From Beutenbergia cavernae DSM 12333 (GTDB lineage Bacteria; Actinomycetota; Actinomycetes; Actinomycetales; Beutenbergiaceae): DNA of 64,000 bases. Below the pieces are notes generated by a model. That model saw only the letters and a program-made list of their open reading frames with translations, did not search any database and was not told where the DNA came from. The position numbers were made by a program, and so were the translations under genes. Each line of letters opens with the position of its first letter. The stretch's first letter is position 1. The stretch spans positions 3,659,025 through 3,723,024 of the forward strand of contig NC_012669.1 in the NCBI RefSeq assembly GCF_000023105.1, written 5' to 3'. Positions 44,375-53,116 of the stretch are shown in pieces.

Positions 44375-46159
44375 GTGACCACCGCACACCAACACGCCGA
44401 AGCCGCACCCACCTCGCCCTCCGCCGTCGGGCCGACAGTGACGATCTGGGCGGCCCAGCCGCCGCCCGGTCCGGCACAGGAGTGGGCGGAGTACGCGACG
44501 GAGGTCCTCGCGCACGCCGGGATCTCCCACGCCGGCTCCGACGCCGGCGACGCCCCGTCGGGCGTCGTGCTCGTCACGTCGCCCGTCACGCCGGCCGACG
44601 CCGAGACGCTCGCCGCCTGGGTCGAACAGGGCGGCGCGCTCGTCGTCACCGCCGAGCCCGGCCCGCTCTCGGCGCTCGCCGGCGTCACGACCGGCGCGGC
44701 GTCGTCGACGGCGCAGGTCACCGTGCACGGCGACGGCACCGACGTCTGGACGCACGTGCCGCCGCGGCCGCTGCGCGCCGTCGGCGGCCTCGCCCTGACC
44801 CCGGCCGAGGGCACCACCACGCTCGCCTCGTGGCCGGACGGCAGCGCCGCGATCACGGCGCGGCGCCACGGCGACGGCGTCGTCGTCACGTTCGGCGCCG
44901 ACGTCCTCCAGTCGATCGTGCGCATCCAGCAGGGCTTCGCCGTCGTCGCCGACGGCGTCCCCGCCTCGGACGGCACCGCGCCGATCGACGACGACATCCT
45001 CAAGGCCGAGGACGGGATGGCTCTCGACCTCGAGACCGACCGCGCCCTGCCGCCCGGTGAGGGCCCGGTGCCCGACGACTACACGCACACCTACCCGCCG
45101 CCGTCGGCGGTGCCGATGTTCGACCAGCCGCACGCCGACTGGTGGCGCTCCCTGCTGCTGCAGTCGGTGTGGTGGGCCGCCGAGGAGACCGGCGTGCTCG
45201 TGCCGTGGCTCGGGTACTGGCCGGAGGGGATCTCGGCGATCGCCCACATGTCGCACGACTCCGACGGGAACAAGCCGGAGGACGGCCAGGCCGCGCTCGA
45301 CGCGTTCGCCGACGCCGGCGTCCAGGTCACGTGGTGTCAGGTCTTCCCCGGCGGCTACGGGCCCGAGATCTACGAGGCGATCACCGCCGCCGGGCACGAG
45401 CACGCGCTGCACTACAACGCGATGCACGACGCCGACCTCGCCTCATGGGGATGGCCCCAGATCCGCGCGCAGTACGCCTGGGCGCAGGCGGTGACGGGCC
45501 GCGAGCGCATCGTCTCCAACAAGAACCACTACACGCGCTGGGAGGGCTGGACGGAGTTCTACACCTGGTGCGAGCGGCTCGGGATCGAGATCGACGAGTC
45601 CCGCGGGCCGAGCAAGCAGGGCACGGTCGGGTTCCCGTTCGGGACGGCGCACGTGTCCTTCCCCCTGGCGGAGGCCGGCGCGGGGCGCACGTTCCACGAC
45701 GTGCTCAACCTCCCGCTGCACACCCAGGACCTGGCCTGGGCTGGGCACGCGTCGATCCGCGACGTGATCCTGGACGGCGCGCAGGCGCAGCACGGCGTCG
45801 CCCACTTCCTGTTCCACGGCCCGCACCTCAACATCCGGCCGATGACCCGCGCCGCGTGCGTCGAGCTGGCGGACGAGGCCCGCAGCCGCGGCATGCAGTG
45901 GTGGACGGCGGAGCGCATCAACACGTGGGAGCGGACCCGCCGTGGTGTGCGCCTCGACGTCACGGCGACGGACGAGGGATGGACGCTGCGCGTCGAGGCG
46001 CAGACGCCGGTGACGGGCGCGGCGATCCTGCTCCCGGCCGGCGTGCGGGTGACCGGTCCCGACCACACGCTCACGCAGGCGGTGCGCCACGGCCGGACGT
46101 TCACCGAGCTGGCCGTCGACCTCCCGGCGGGCGCCACCACGTGGTCGCTCACGAGGTGA
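44375..46159 (+). CDS. polysaccharide deacetylase-like protein with N-terminal GATase-like domain
   Basis: A 594-residue cytoplasmic protein. Residues about 20-190 look like a GATase1/ThuA-type domain (SGVVLVTSPVTPADAETLAAWVEQGGALVVTA). About 285-500 resembles the NodB barrel: IAHMSHDSDGNKPEDGQAAL with His294-Asp295, VTWCQVFPGGYGPEIYEAITAAGHEHALHYNAMHD, and a late FLFHGPHLNIRP. A small beta domain ends it. No signal peptide is visible. Such proteins remove acetyl groups from sugars or peptides, but the metal triad is only partly clear, so activity is uncertain. The GTG at 44375 is preceded by a modest GGCAGG. It is coupled to the next gene by a GTGA overlap. Confidence 0.7.
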   Translation: MTTAHQHAEAAPTSPSAVGPTVTIWAAQPPPGPAQEWAEYATEVLAHAGISHAGSDAGDAPSGVVLVTSPVTPADAETLAAWVEQGGALVVTAEPGPLSALAGVTTGAASSTAQVTVHGDGTDVWTHVPPRPLRAVGGLALTPAEGTTTLASWPDGSAAITARRHGDGVVVTFGADVLQSIVRIQQGFAVVADGVPASDGTAPIDDDILKAEDGMALDLETDRALPPGEGPVPDDYTHTYPPPSAVPMFDQPHADWWRSLLLQSVWWAAEETGVLVPWLGYWPEGISAIAHMSHDSDGNKPEDGQAALDAFADAGVQVTWCQVFPGGYGPEIYEAITAAGHEHALHYNAMHDADLASWGWPQIRAQYAWAQAVTGRERIVSNKNHYTRWEGWTEFYTWCERLGIEIDESRGPSKQGTVGFPFGTAHVSFPLAEAGAGRTFHDVLNLPLHTQDLAWAGHASIRDVILDGAQAQHGVAHFLFHGPHLNIRPMTRAACVELADEARSRGMQWWTAERINTWERTRRGVRLDVTATDEGWTLRVEAQTPVTGAAILLPAGVRVTGPDHTLTQAVRHGRTFTELAVDLPAGATTWSLTR

Positions 46160-47466
46160 CCGCCGCCGACCTGCGGATCGGGACGGACCGGACGGACATC
46201 ACGCCGACGGCGCCGGTGCCGCTCGCGGGCTACGCGTCCCGCGCGGGGCTCGGCCCGGCCAGCGTGGTCCTCGCCCCGCTGCACGTCCGGTCGCTCGCGC
46301 TGCGGGCCGGCGGACGCCCCGCCGTCGTCCTCGTGAGCGCCGACCTGCTGTGGTGGGCCGACGACGTCGTCGCGCCGCTCCGCGCGGCCTTCGCGGAGCG
46401 GTTCGGGCTTCCGCCGACGTCGCTCGTGCTCCACGCCACCCACAACCACTCGGGGCCGCAGACGTCGCGGCTCATGACCCCGTCGCTCGGCCCGCCGGAC
46501 GACGCCTACCTGGACCACCTCGTCGAACGCACCCTCGCGAGCATCGGACGTGCGCTCGACGGTGAGGTCCCGGTGTCGGTCGAGACGGTGCGCACCCCGA
46601 CGGAGGCCTCGGTCGACCGGCGGTGGGCGCGGACCGCCGGCGAGGTGCCCCGCTCGCCCATCGACCGGGACCTCACGCTCGTGCGGTTCGTCGACGCCTC
46701 GGGCGCGACGGCGGCCCTGCTCGCACATTTCGCGTGCCACCCGGTGGTGCACCACGGCAACGCCGTCACGTCCGACCTGGCGGGGACGCTCGCCGACGTG
46801 CTCGAGCGGGAGACGACGCCGTTCGCGATGTACCTGCAGGGCTGCTGCGGCGACGTCAACCCCGCCCGCTACGCCGCGGACGGGACGTTCGCCAACGGCG
46901 GGCAGGACGACGTCGAGGCGATCGCCGCGGAGCTGGCCCACCTGGCCGCCCGCGCGCTGCCACGGGCGACGTCGGCCGGGCACGCCGCCGTCGCCGTCAC
47001 GCGCCGCTCGCTGCCGCTCCCCCTGCAGGACCGCCTCCCGCTCCCGCTCGTCGAGCGGATGACAGCCCGCGGCGACGTGCAGGGCGAGTGGGCGCGGATC
47101 ATGGCGCAGGATCCCGATCGGTACCGGCGTGATCCCGTGCTCGAGCTCGTGAAGCTGCGGCTGACGCCCGACCTGGCGCTGCTCGGCATGTCGGGCGAGC
47201 CGGTCAGCAGGTTCGGGCTGCACGCGAAGGAGGTCAGCGGTGGCCGCTGCCTCCCGATGGGGTACACGGACGGCATGACGACGTACCTCGTGACCGCCCG
47301 GCACCTCGAGGAGGGCGGGTACGAGCCGTGCGAGGCACCCGTCTACTTCGCGATCCCGGCGCCGCTGGCCCCGGGTGCCGAGCGCGCGGTGCTCGCGGAG
47401 ATCTCCGCCCTCGCGGCCGAGGGCACCATGGCCGGGTCGACGGTCGGCAACGAGAAGTTGACCTGA
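46156..47466 (+). CDS. neutral/alkaline ceramidase-fold protein lacking the ceramidase serine
   Basis: A 436-residue protein of the neutral ceramidase N-terminal domain family: IGTDRTDITPTAPVPLAGY, VVLVSADLLWW, THNHSGPQ with zinc-type His96 and His98, and HFACHPVVHHGN with His195. The ceramidase nucleophile motif GDVSPN reads GDVNP here (232-236), so the serine is replaced by Asn and ceramide amidase activity is doubtful. Members of this broader group occur in bacterial glycan-degradation loci with unknown function. No signal peptide. Overlaps the deacetylase-like gene by 4 bp. Confidence 0.78.
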   Translation: MTAADLRIGTDRTDITPTAPVPLAGYASRAGLGPASVVLAPLHVRSLALRAGGRPAVVLVSADLLWWADDVVAPLRAAFAERFGLPPTSLVLHATHNHSGPQTSRLMTPSLGPPDDAYLDHLVERTLASIGRALDGEVPVSVETVRTPTEASVDRRWARTAGEVPRSPIDRDLTLVRFVDASGATAALLAHFACHPVVHHGNAVTSDLAGTLADVLERETTPFAMYLQGCCGDVNPARYAADGTFANGGQDDVEAIAAELAHLAARALPRATSAGHAAVAVTRRSLPLPLQDRLPLPLVERMTARGDVQGEWARIMAQDPDRYRRDPVLELVKLRLTPDLALLGMSGEPVSRFGLHAKEVSGGRCLPMGYTDGMTTYLVTARHLEEGGYEPCEAPVYFAIPAPLAPGAERAVLAEISALAAEGTMAGSTVGNEKLT

Positions 47467-47493
47467 AGGTAACCGGAGGTCACACGGAAAGCG

Positions 47494-47521
47494 TTGACGC
47501 CGCCCCCGCCGACGCCATAAC
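47494..47521 (+). promoter_or_regulatory. predicted promoter of the peptide-type ABC operon
   Basis: TTGACG (47494-47499), 16-bp spacer, CATAAC (47516-47521). Located 62 bp before the ATG of the binding-protein gene and just ahead of an inverted repeat. Confidence 0.5.
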
Positions 47522-47534
47522 GTCAGGGCAGTAC

Positions 47535-47559
47535 CAGATTTACGGACAGACCGAATCTG
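47535..47559. promoter_or_regulatory. inverted repeat CAGATT-N13-AATCTG, candidate operator
   Basis: Perfect 6-bp arms at 47535-47540 and 47554-47559 in the leader, downstream of the predicted promoter. Placement suits a repressor site; the protein that binds it is unknown. Confidence 0.5.
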
Positions 47560-47582
47560 ATCCGAGAGTCGAGGAGGACTCC

Positions 47583-49409
47583 ATGGAACCGTCGACCGAG
47601 AGCGAGACCCCGATGCCCGGCACTCCCCGTCTCCGCCGCAAGGTCCAGGCGACTGCCGTCGCCGCGGCCGCAGCGCTGGCACTCACGAGCTGTTCCCTGT
47701 TCGGCGACTCCGGAGGCGGAGGCGGTGGCGGCGGCGAGGGCGGTGAGGCCGACGGCGGCAGCATCACCGTCCAGGCGACGAACTTCGCCCACATCGACCC
47801 GCAGAGCATCACGTTCGGCATGTGGCTCGTGCAGATGGGCCTTCTCGAAGGGCTCGTGCTGCAGACGCCGGACGGCACCGACGTGCGGCCCGGCGTCGCC
47901 GACGAGTGGGAGGTGAGCGAGGACGGCCTCACGTACACGTTCCACCTGCGCGACGGCGTCACGTGGTCCAACGGCGAGCCGCTGACCGCTGCCGACTTCG
48001 AGTGGACGTACCAGCGCCTGCTCGACCCGGCCCGCGGCGACAGCGGGGTGACGACCGGAGCGTCGTCGTACCAGGTGCCGCTCGGCATCCTCAACGCCGA
48101 GGAGTACAACACCGGCGTCGTCACCGACTACGACGAGGTCGGCATCGAGGCCGTCGACGACCAGACGCTCGAGTTCACGCTCGCGGCGCCCAACCCCGGC
48201 TTCGTCATGGGCCTCACGTACCCGTCGATGCTGCCCCTGAACCCGGACGCTGTGGAGGGCGAGGGCGATTGGCAGCAGCCGGAGAACTGGGTGGGCAACG
48301 GCCCGTACAACCTCGCCGCGTGGACCGCCAACTCGAGCATGCGTCTCGAGAAGAACCCCGAGTACTGGGACGCGGAGAACGTCGCGCTCGACGAGATCAA
48401 CGTCCAGCTCATCGAGCAGGGCTCGATCACGACGACGGTCCCGTACGAGAACGGCGAGGTCGACATCCAGGGCCTCGGCGAGCCCGCCGAGATCACGCGG
48501 TTCCTCGCCGACCCGGTGCTCAGCGAGCAGATGTACGTGCTCGAGAACTCCGGTACGGCCTACCTCGCGCCGCTGCACAGCTCGAACCCGATCATCGAGG
48601 ACCCGAACATCCGCCGGGCGCTCAACCTCGGCCTCGGCCGTGAGGAGATCGCCGGGATCAGCGAGATGACGGCGCCCGCCTCGACACTCACGTCGCCGAT
48701 CGTGCCCGGGTGGAGCGAGGACATGGCCGCCCACGACGCGATGTGGGGCGAGGACGCCGTCGCCGAGGCGCAGCAGCTTCTCGCCGACGCCGGCTACCCC
48801 GACGGCGAGGGCTTCCCGACCCTGACGATCCTCGCCGGGTCTGACTTCCCGCAGCTCGACGCGATCATCGACACCTGGGAGACGAACCTCGGCATCCAGG
48901 CCGTCAAAGACGTCGTCGAGGTCGGCGTCTACGTCGAACGCCGCTACGAGATGCACGACGACGGCTACGTCGGCTTCTGGTACGGCTCGTTCTCCGGCAT
49001 CAGCACGTGGCCCTACCAGGTCGAGCAGCTCTGGTCGCCGGACATGATCCGCCAGGCCGGGCTGGACGGCGCGAGCTACGAGCAGTTCCTCGCCGTCCAG
49101 AACGACGAGGCCATGAGCCCCGGCGACCGCACCGCGCAGATCGAGGAGATCCTCAGCACGGGCACCATGCCGGAGGCCCAGGCGTTCGCGGAGCGGGTCG
49201 CCGAGACCCGCGAGACGAGCGACGAGGCCGAGCAGCAGGAGATCTTCTTCGACGCCGCCAGCCTGCGCGAGGACACGGAGCTGCTGCTCCCCGTCGCGTG
49301 GAACCACGTGGTGTACGTCGCCCAGCCCCGCGTCCAGGGCCTGGAGATCCGCGCGCAGGCAGACCGGTACTACTTCAAGGACCTCTGGGTCGACGACTCG
49401 GCGGAGTGA
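47583..49409 (+). CDS. family-5 substrate-binding lipoprotein of peptide/oligosaccharide ABC transporter
   Basis: A 608-residue DppA/OppA-like protein. Signal region MPGTPRLRRKVQATAVAAAAALALTSC has a lipobox with Cys near residue 37, then a Gly-rich linker. LLEGLVLQTPDGTDVRPGVADEWEVSEDGLTYTFHLRDGVTWSNGEPLTAADFEWTYQRLLDP is the classic family-5 signature. Later come VGNGPYNLAAW and DPNIRRALNLGLGREEIA. Besides peptides, this family imports oligosaccharides in glycan loci. GAGGAGG lies 6 nt before the ATG. It opens a four-gene transporter operon between deacetylase-like and heparinase genes, so an oligosaccharide from the lyases is a reasonable ligand (inference). Confidence 0.93.
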   Translation: MEPSTESETPMPGTPRLRRKVQATAVAAAAALALTSCSLFGDSGGGGGGGGEGGEADGGSITVQATNFAHIDPQSITFGMWLVQMGLLEGLVLQTPDGTDVRPGVADEWEVSEDGLTYTFHLRDGVTWSNGEPLTAADFEWTYQRLLDPARGDSGVTTGASSYQVPLGILNAEEYNTGVVTDYDEVGIEAVDDQTLEFTLAAPNPGFVMGLTYPSMLPLNPDAVEGEGDWQQPENWVGNGPYNLAAWTANSSMRLEKNPEYWDAENVALDEINVQLIEQGSITTTVPYENGEVDIQGLGEPAEITRFLADPVLSEQMYVLENSGTAYLAPLHSSNPIIEDPNIRRALNLGLGREEIAGISEMTAPASTLTSPIVPGWSEDMAAHDAMWGEDAVAEAQQLLADAGYPDGEGFPTLTILAGSDFPQLDAIIDTWETNLGIQAVKDVVEVGVYVERRYEMHDDGYVGFWYGSFSGISTWPYQVEQLWSPDMIRQAGLDGASYEQFLAVQNDEAMSPGDRTAQIEEILSTGTMPEAQAFAERVAETRETSDEAEQQEIFFDAASLREDTELLLPVAWNHVVYVAQPRVQGLEIRAQADRYYFKDLWVDDSAE

Positions 49410-49411
49410 GC

Positions 49412-50467
49412 ATGGGTTACCTGGAGTTCGTCGGTCGGCGCCTGCTGCGCATGGTGCTCTCGCTCGTCGTCATCTCGGCGCTGACGTTCACGCTGCTGCA
49501 GCTCGCACCGGGCAGCTTCGCGGACATCCAGCGGGCCAACTCCGGCTCGACCGGGATGGCGGGGGCGGCAGCGCAGGAGGTCGCCGGGCAGTTCGCGACG
49601 CGGTACGGCGACGACGTCCCCGCCTGGCAGCAGTACCTCGTGTTCATGAAGGGGGCGCTGACCTGGGATCTCGGGCCGTCGTACAAGTACCCGGCCCAGT
49701 CGGTGGAGAGCATCATCGCCCAGGGGTTCCCGGTGTCGGCGACGCTCGCGATCCTCGCCACGCTGCTCGCCCTCGCGATCGCCATCCCGATCGGCGTGTT
49801 CGCGGCGCTCAAGCAGCGCACGGCGTGGGACACGGGCTCGATGTTCGTGCTGACGCTGGGGCACGCGCTGCCGAGCTACCTCACGGCGGTGTTCCTCGTG
49901 CTGATCTTCGCGGGAGCGCTGCACGTGCTCCCGGCGGCGGGGTGGAGCGGGCCGCAGAGCCTGATCCTGCCCGTGGTGGCTCTCGCGATCGGCCCGCTCG
50001 CGGTGCTCGCCAGATACGTCCGCTCCTCGATGCTCGACACCCTGAGCGAGGAGTACGTGACGGCGGCCATCGCGAAGGGCGGGCGGCCCGGCGTCGTCAT
50101 CCGCAAGCACGTGCTGCGCAACTCGCTCATCCCGCTCGTCACGGTGACCGGACCGATGCTCGCCGCGCTCATGACCGGCACGGTGTTCATCGAGACGATG
50201 TTCCGGATCCCCGGGCTCGGGCTCTCGTTCACCCAGGCCGCGTCCAGCCGCGACATGCCGCTCCTCATGGGGACGACGCTCTTCTTCGCGATCATCCTCA
50301 TGGCGACGAACCTCGTGGTCGACCTCGTGTACGGCCTCCTCGACCCGCGCGTGCGCGCAGAAAGTGGGCGAAAGCTCCGTGGCTCTCGTGTCAGCAGGAA
50401 GAACGCCGGCGACGCCGGCGCCGGTGGCGGTGAAGGCGGCAGGCCCGTGGTCCAGAGCCTGGGCTAG
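49412..50467 (+). CDS. ABC transporter permease, DppB/OppB type
   Basis: A 351-residue permease: short MGYLEFVGRRLLRMVLSLVVISALTFTLLQLAPG start typical of DppB, six helices, and the EAA-like loop TAAIAKGGRPGVVIRKHVLRNSLIPLVTVTG. Family members usually stop soon after YGLLDPRVR; here the frame continues for about 35 more residues (ESGRKLRGSRVSRKNAG onward) and overlaps the next gene by 104 bp. That tail is polar and of low complexity and may result from loss of the original stop codon. The start is 2 bp after the binding-protein stop. Confidence 0.92.
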   Translation: MGYLEFVGRRLLRMVLSLVVISALTFTLLQLAPGSFADIQRANSGSTGMAGAAAQEVAGQFATRYGDDVPAWQQYLVFMKGALTWDLGPSYKYPAQSVESIIAQGFPVSATLAILATLLALAIAIPIGVFAALKQRTAWDTGSMFVLTLGHALPSYLTAVFLVLIFAGALHVLPAAGWSGPQSLILPVVALAIGPLAVLARYVRSSMLDTLSEEYVTAAIAKGGRPGVVIRKHVLRNSLIPLVTVTGPMLAALMTGTVFIETMFRIPGLGLSFTQAASSRDMPLLMGTTLFFAIILMATNLVVDLVYGLLDPRVRAESGRKLRGSRVSRKNAGDAGAGGGEGGRPVVQSLG

Positions 50468-51284
50468 GTTCCGGGGCAACCGGATGGCCTTCATCAGCCT
50501 CTGGGTCGTCCTGCTGCTCTTGCTCGTCGCGATCTTCGCCCCGCTGGTCGCCCCGTACCCCCCGGATGCGACCGACTACGGCCAGCAGCTCGCGCCGATC
50601 GGCACCCCGGGCCACCTGCTCGGGACCGACACGCTGGGCCGGGACATCCTGTCCCGGCTGGTGTTCGGCTTCCGGACGGCGTTCCTGGTGGCGTTCGTGG
50701 CCGAGGTGATCTCGGTGGCCGTCGCGCTGAGCGTCGGCGTCGTCGCCGGCTACCGCGGCGGCCGGGCGGACGGCGTGCTCATGGCCGCGACCGACGTCAT
50801 GTACGCCTTCCCGACGTACCTCTTCGCCGTCCTGCTCGTGACGGTCTTCGGCCGCAGCTTCTGGTCGGTGATGGCGGCGATCGCGATCGCCGGATGGGTC
50901 ACCCAGGCCCGGCTGGTCCGCGCGCAGGTGATGACGCTGAAGAAGCGGGACTTCGTCGAGGCGGCCCAGGGCATGGGCGCGAAGGGGCCGACGATCGCCA
51001 CCCGCTACATCCTGCCGAACGCGCTCGGCCCGCTGCTCGTGACCACGAGCTTCGCCGTCCCTGCGGCGATCACGACCGAGGCTGGCCTGTCCCTCCTGGG
51101 GCTCGGGATCGCCGACATGCCCTCCTGGGGAGCGATGATCAACGAGGGGGTCCGGTTCGCGACGTCGTCGCCGCACATGATCATCTCCCCGGCCATCGCG
51201 TTCGCCGTCACGCTGCTCGCGTTCACCTGGATCGGCGACGGCGTCCGCGACGCGTTCGACATCACGTCGGAGGCCCGCGCATGA
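50364..51284 (+). CDS. ABC transporter permease, DppC/OppC type
   Basis: A 306-residue permease with the OppC N-terminal domain (WARFRGNRMAFISLWVVLLLLLVAIFAPLVAPY), then HLLGTDTLGRDILSRLVFGFRTAFLVAFVA and the EAA loop EAAQGMGAKGPTIATRYILPNALGPLLV. The GTG at 50364 lies within the preceding permease gene; in-frame GTGs at 50379 and 50388 are alternatives that shorten the overlap. The stop overlaps the ATPase start (ATGA). Confidence 0.92.
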   Translation: MGESSVALVSAGRTPATPAPVAVKAAGPWSRAWARFRGNRMAFISLWVVLLLLLVAIFAPLVAPYPPDATDYGQQLAPIGTPGHLLGTDTLGRDILSRLVFGFRTAFLVAFVAEVISVAVALSVGVVAGYRGGRADGVLMAATDVMYAFPTYLFAVLLVTVFGRSFWSVMAAIAIAGWVTQARLVRAQVMTLKKRDFVEAAQGMGAKGPTIATRYILPNALGPLLVTTSFAVPAAITTEAGLSLLGLGIADMPSWGAMINEGVRFATSSPHMIISPAIAFAVTLLAFTWIGDGVRDAFDITSEARA

Positions 51285-53047
51285 GCCGCGCGAGCCGCAC
51301 CGCCCGGATCCGGCTGGACGAGAACGCGCCCCTACTCGACGTCGCGGGGCTGCGGACCGGCTTCCGCCGGGCCGACGGCGACGAGTTCATCGCCGTCGAC
51401 GGCGTCACGTTCACGCTGCGGCAGGGTCGCGCTCTCGCGATCGTCGGCGAGTCCGGCAGCGGCAAGAGCGTGACCGTGCGCTCGCTGCTGCGGCTGCTGC
51501 CGCGCACCGGCCGGATCCTCGACGGCCAGGCGCGGTTCGGCGGGACCGACCTCGTGGGGGCGTCGGACCGGACCCTGCGCACGATCCGCGGCCGCGAGGT
51601 CGGGATGGTGTTCCAGAACGCGATGGAGGCCCTCAACCCGACGATCCCGGTCGGCCGCCAGCTGGCCGAGGCGCTGACGTGGCACCGGCTGTGCTCGCGG
51701 TCCGAGGCCCGGGAGCGCGCCGTCGCCACGCTCGGCGACGTCGGGATCCCCGACCCGGAGCGCCGGGCGCGGATGTACCCGTTCCAGCTCTCGGGCGGGA
51801 TGCGGCAGCGCGCGATGATCGCGATGGCCATCATCGCCGGCCCGCGCCTCGTCGTCGCCGACGAGCCGACGACGGCGCTCGACGTCACCGTCCAGGCGCA
51901 GGTGCTCGACCTGCTCGCCGAGATCAAGGACAGCGGCACCGGCATGATCATGGTGACCCACGATCTCGGCGTCGCCCGGCGGTTCTGCGACGACGTGCTG
52001 GTGATGAACCAGGGCAAGGTCGTCGAGAGCGGCACGATCAGCGAGGTCCTGGACGCCCCGCGCGAGCCGTACACGCAGATGCTCCTCGACGCGACGCTCG
52101 AGGTCGGCGACGTCGCTCGCGCGCCGGACGGGTCGGCCACCGCTCCCCCGCGCCTCGTGACGGCGTCGGCCCCTCAGGTGGCGTCCGACGACGACGCGCC
52201 GTCGCCGACGCCCATGGCGGCGTCCCTGGTGACGCCCGCGGCGGCGTCCGACGACGCGAGCGCGCCGATCGTGGTCGCGGAGCACCTCGACAAGACCTTC
52301 CACTCCCGCGGCGGGGACACCCACGCCGTCCGCGACGTCAGCCTGACGATCGAGCGCGGGCGCACCCTCGGCCTCGTCGGAGAGAGCGGTAGCGGCAAGT
52401 CGACCGTCGCGCGCCTCGTCATGGGCCTGTACGAGCCGGACTCCGGGCGCGTGCTCCTGGACGGCCACGACCTGCACGACGAGACGTCGAACGCGCAGCG
52501 GCGGCGGATGCAGATGGTGTTCCAGAACCCGTACGGCTCGCTCCTGCCGCACTACACGGCGGGCGCCAACATCACGGAGTCGCTGCGGCTGCAGGACATC
52601 GGGACGCCTGCCGAACGCACGGAGCGGGCCGCTGAGCTGCTGCGGCTGGTCGGCCTCTCGCCGGACGACGCTCGGCGCTACCCGCAGCAGTTCAGCGGTG
52701 GCCAGCAGCAGCGGATCGCGATCGCCCGGGCGCTCGCCCCGGAGCCCGAGGTGCTGGTGTGCGACGAGCCGACGTCGGCGCTCGACGTCTCCATCCAGGC
52801 GCAGATCCTCGACCTGCTCTCGGAGATCCAGGAGCGGCTCGGCGTCGCGTATCTGCTCATCTCCCACAACCTCGCGGTCGTGGAGAGGATGTCCGACGAG
52901 GTCGCCGTGATGAAGGACGGCGCGATCGTCGAGCGTGGGGACCGGCGGGCGATCTTCGCCACCCCGCAGCACCCGTACACCCACCAGCTCCTGGACGCGA
53001 TCCTGCCCGTCCGAGGGGTCGGCGCCACCAGCGCCGCGTTCGCCTGA
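51281..53047 (+). CDS. fused double ATP-binding protein of the peptide-type ABC transporter (DppD-DppF)
   Basis: A 588-residue protein with two complete ABC ATPase domains. First: Walker A GESGSGKS (about residue 55), signature LSGGMRQR, Walker B LVVADEP. Second: GESGSGKS (about 367), FSGGQQQR, VLVCDEP. Each domain ends with the oligopeptide-transporter C-terminal helix (REPYTQMLLDA; QHPYTHQLLDAILPV). A low-complexity Ala/Ser/Asp linker (about 285-325) joins them. Energises the operon's permeases without a partner subunit. ATG overlaps the DppC stop by 4 bp. Confidence 0.95.
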   Translation: MSRASRTARIRLDENAPLLDVAGLRTGFRRADGDEFIAVDGVTFTLRQGRALAIVGESGSGKSVTVRSLLRLLPRTGRILDGQARFGGTDLVGASDRTLRTIRGREVGMVFQNAMEALNPTIPVGRQLAEALTWHRLCSRSEARERAVATLGDVGIPDPERRARMYPFQLSGGMRQRAMIAMAIIAGPRLVVADEPTTALDVTVQAQVLDLLAEIKDSGTGMIMVTHDLGVARRFCDDVLVMNQGKVVESGTISEVLDAPREPYTQMLLDATLEVGDVARAPDGSATAPPRLVTASAPQVASDDDAPSPTPMAASLVTPAAASDDASAPIVVAEHLDKTFHSRGGDTHAVRDVSLTIERGRTLGLVGESGSGKSTVARLVMGLYEPDSGRVLLDGHDLHDETSNAQRRRMQMVFQNPYGSLLPHYTAGANITESLRLQDIGTPAERTERAAELLRLVGLSPDDARRYPQQFSGGQQQRIAIARALAPEPEVLVCDEPTSALDVSIQAQILDLLSEIQERLGVAYLLISHNLAVVERMSDEVAVMKDGAIVERGDRRAIFATPQHPYTHQLLDAILPVRGVGATSAAFA

Positions 53048-53063
53048 TCACGAGGCCTGGGGT

Positions 53064-53086
53064 CGGCCGGTCTCGTCGACCGGCCG
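53064..53086. terminator. hairpin between transporter ATPase and second heparinase-family gene
   Basis: CGGCCGGTC (53064-53072) and GACCGGCCG (53078-53086) form a perfect 9-bp stem with a 5-nt loop in the 69-bp spacer. No T-run follows, so it may attenuate or process rather than fully terminate. Confidence 0.5.
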
Positions 53087-53116
53087 TCCCGGGCCGTTCG
53101 ATGACGAGGAGTGCAC

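Noticed and set aside
46156-47466. Functional ceramidase
   Set aside because: The catalytic serine motif is changed to GDVNP and there is no secretion signal, so only the fold is claimed.
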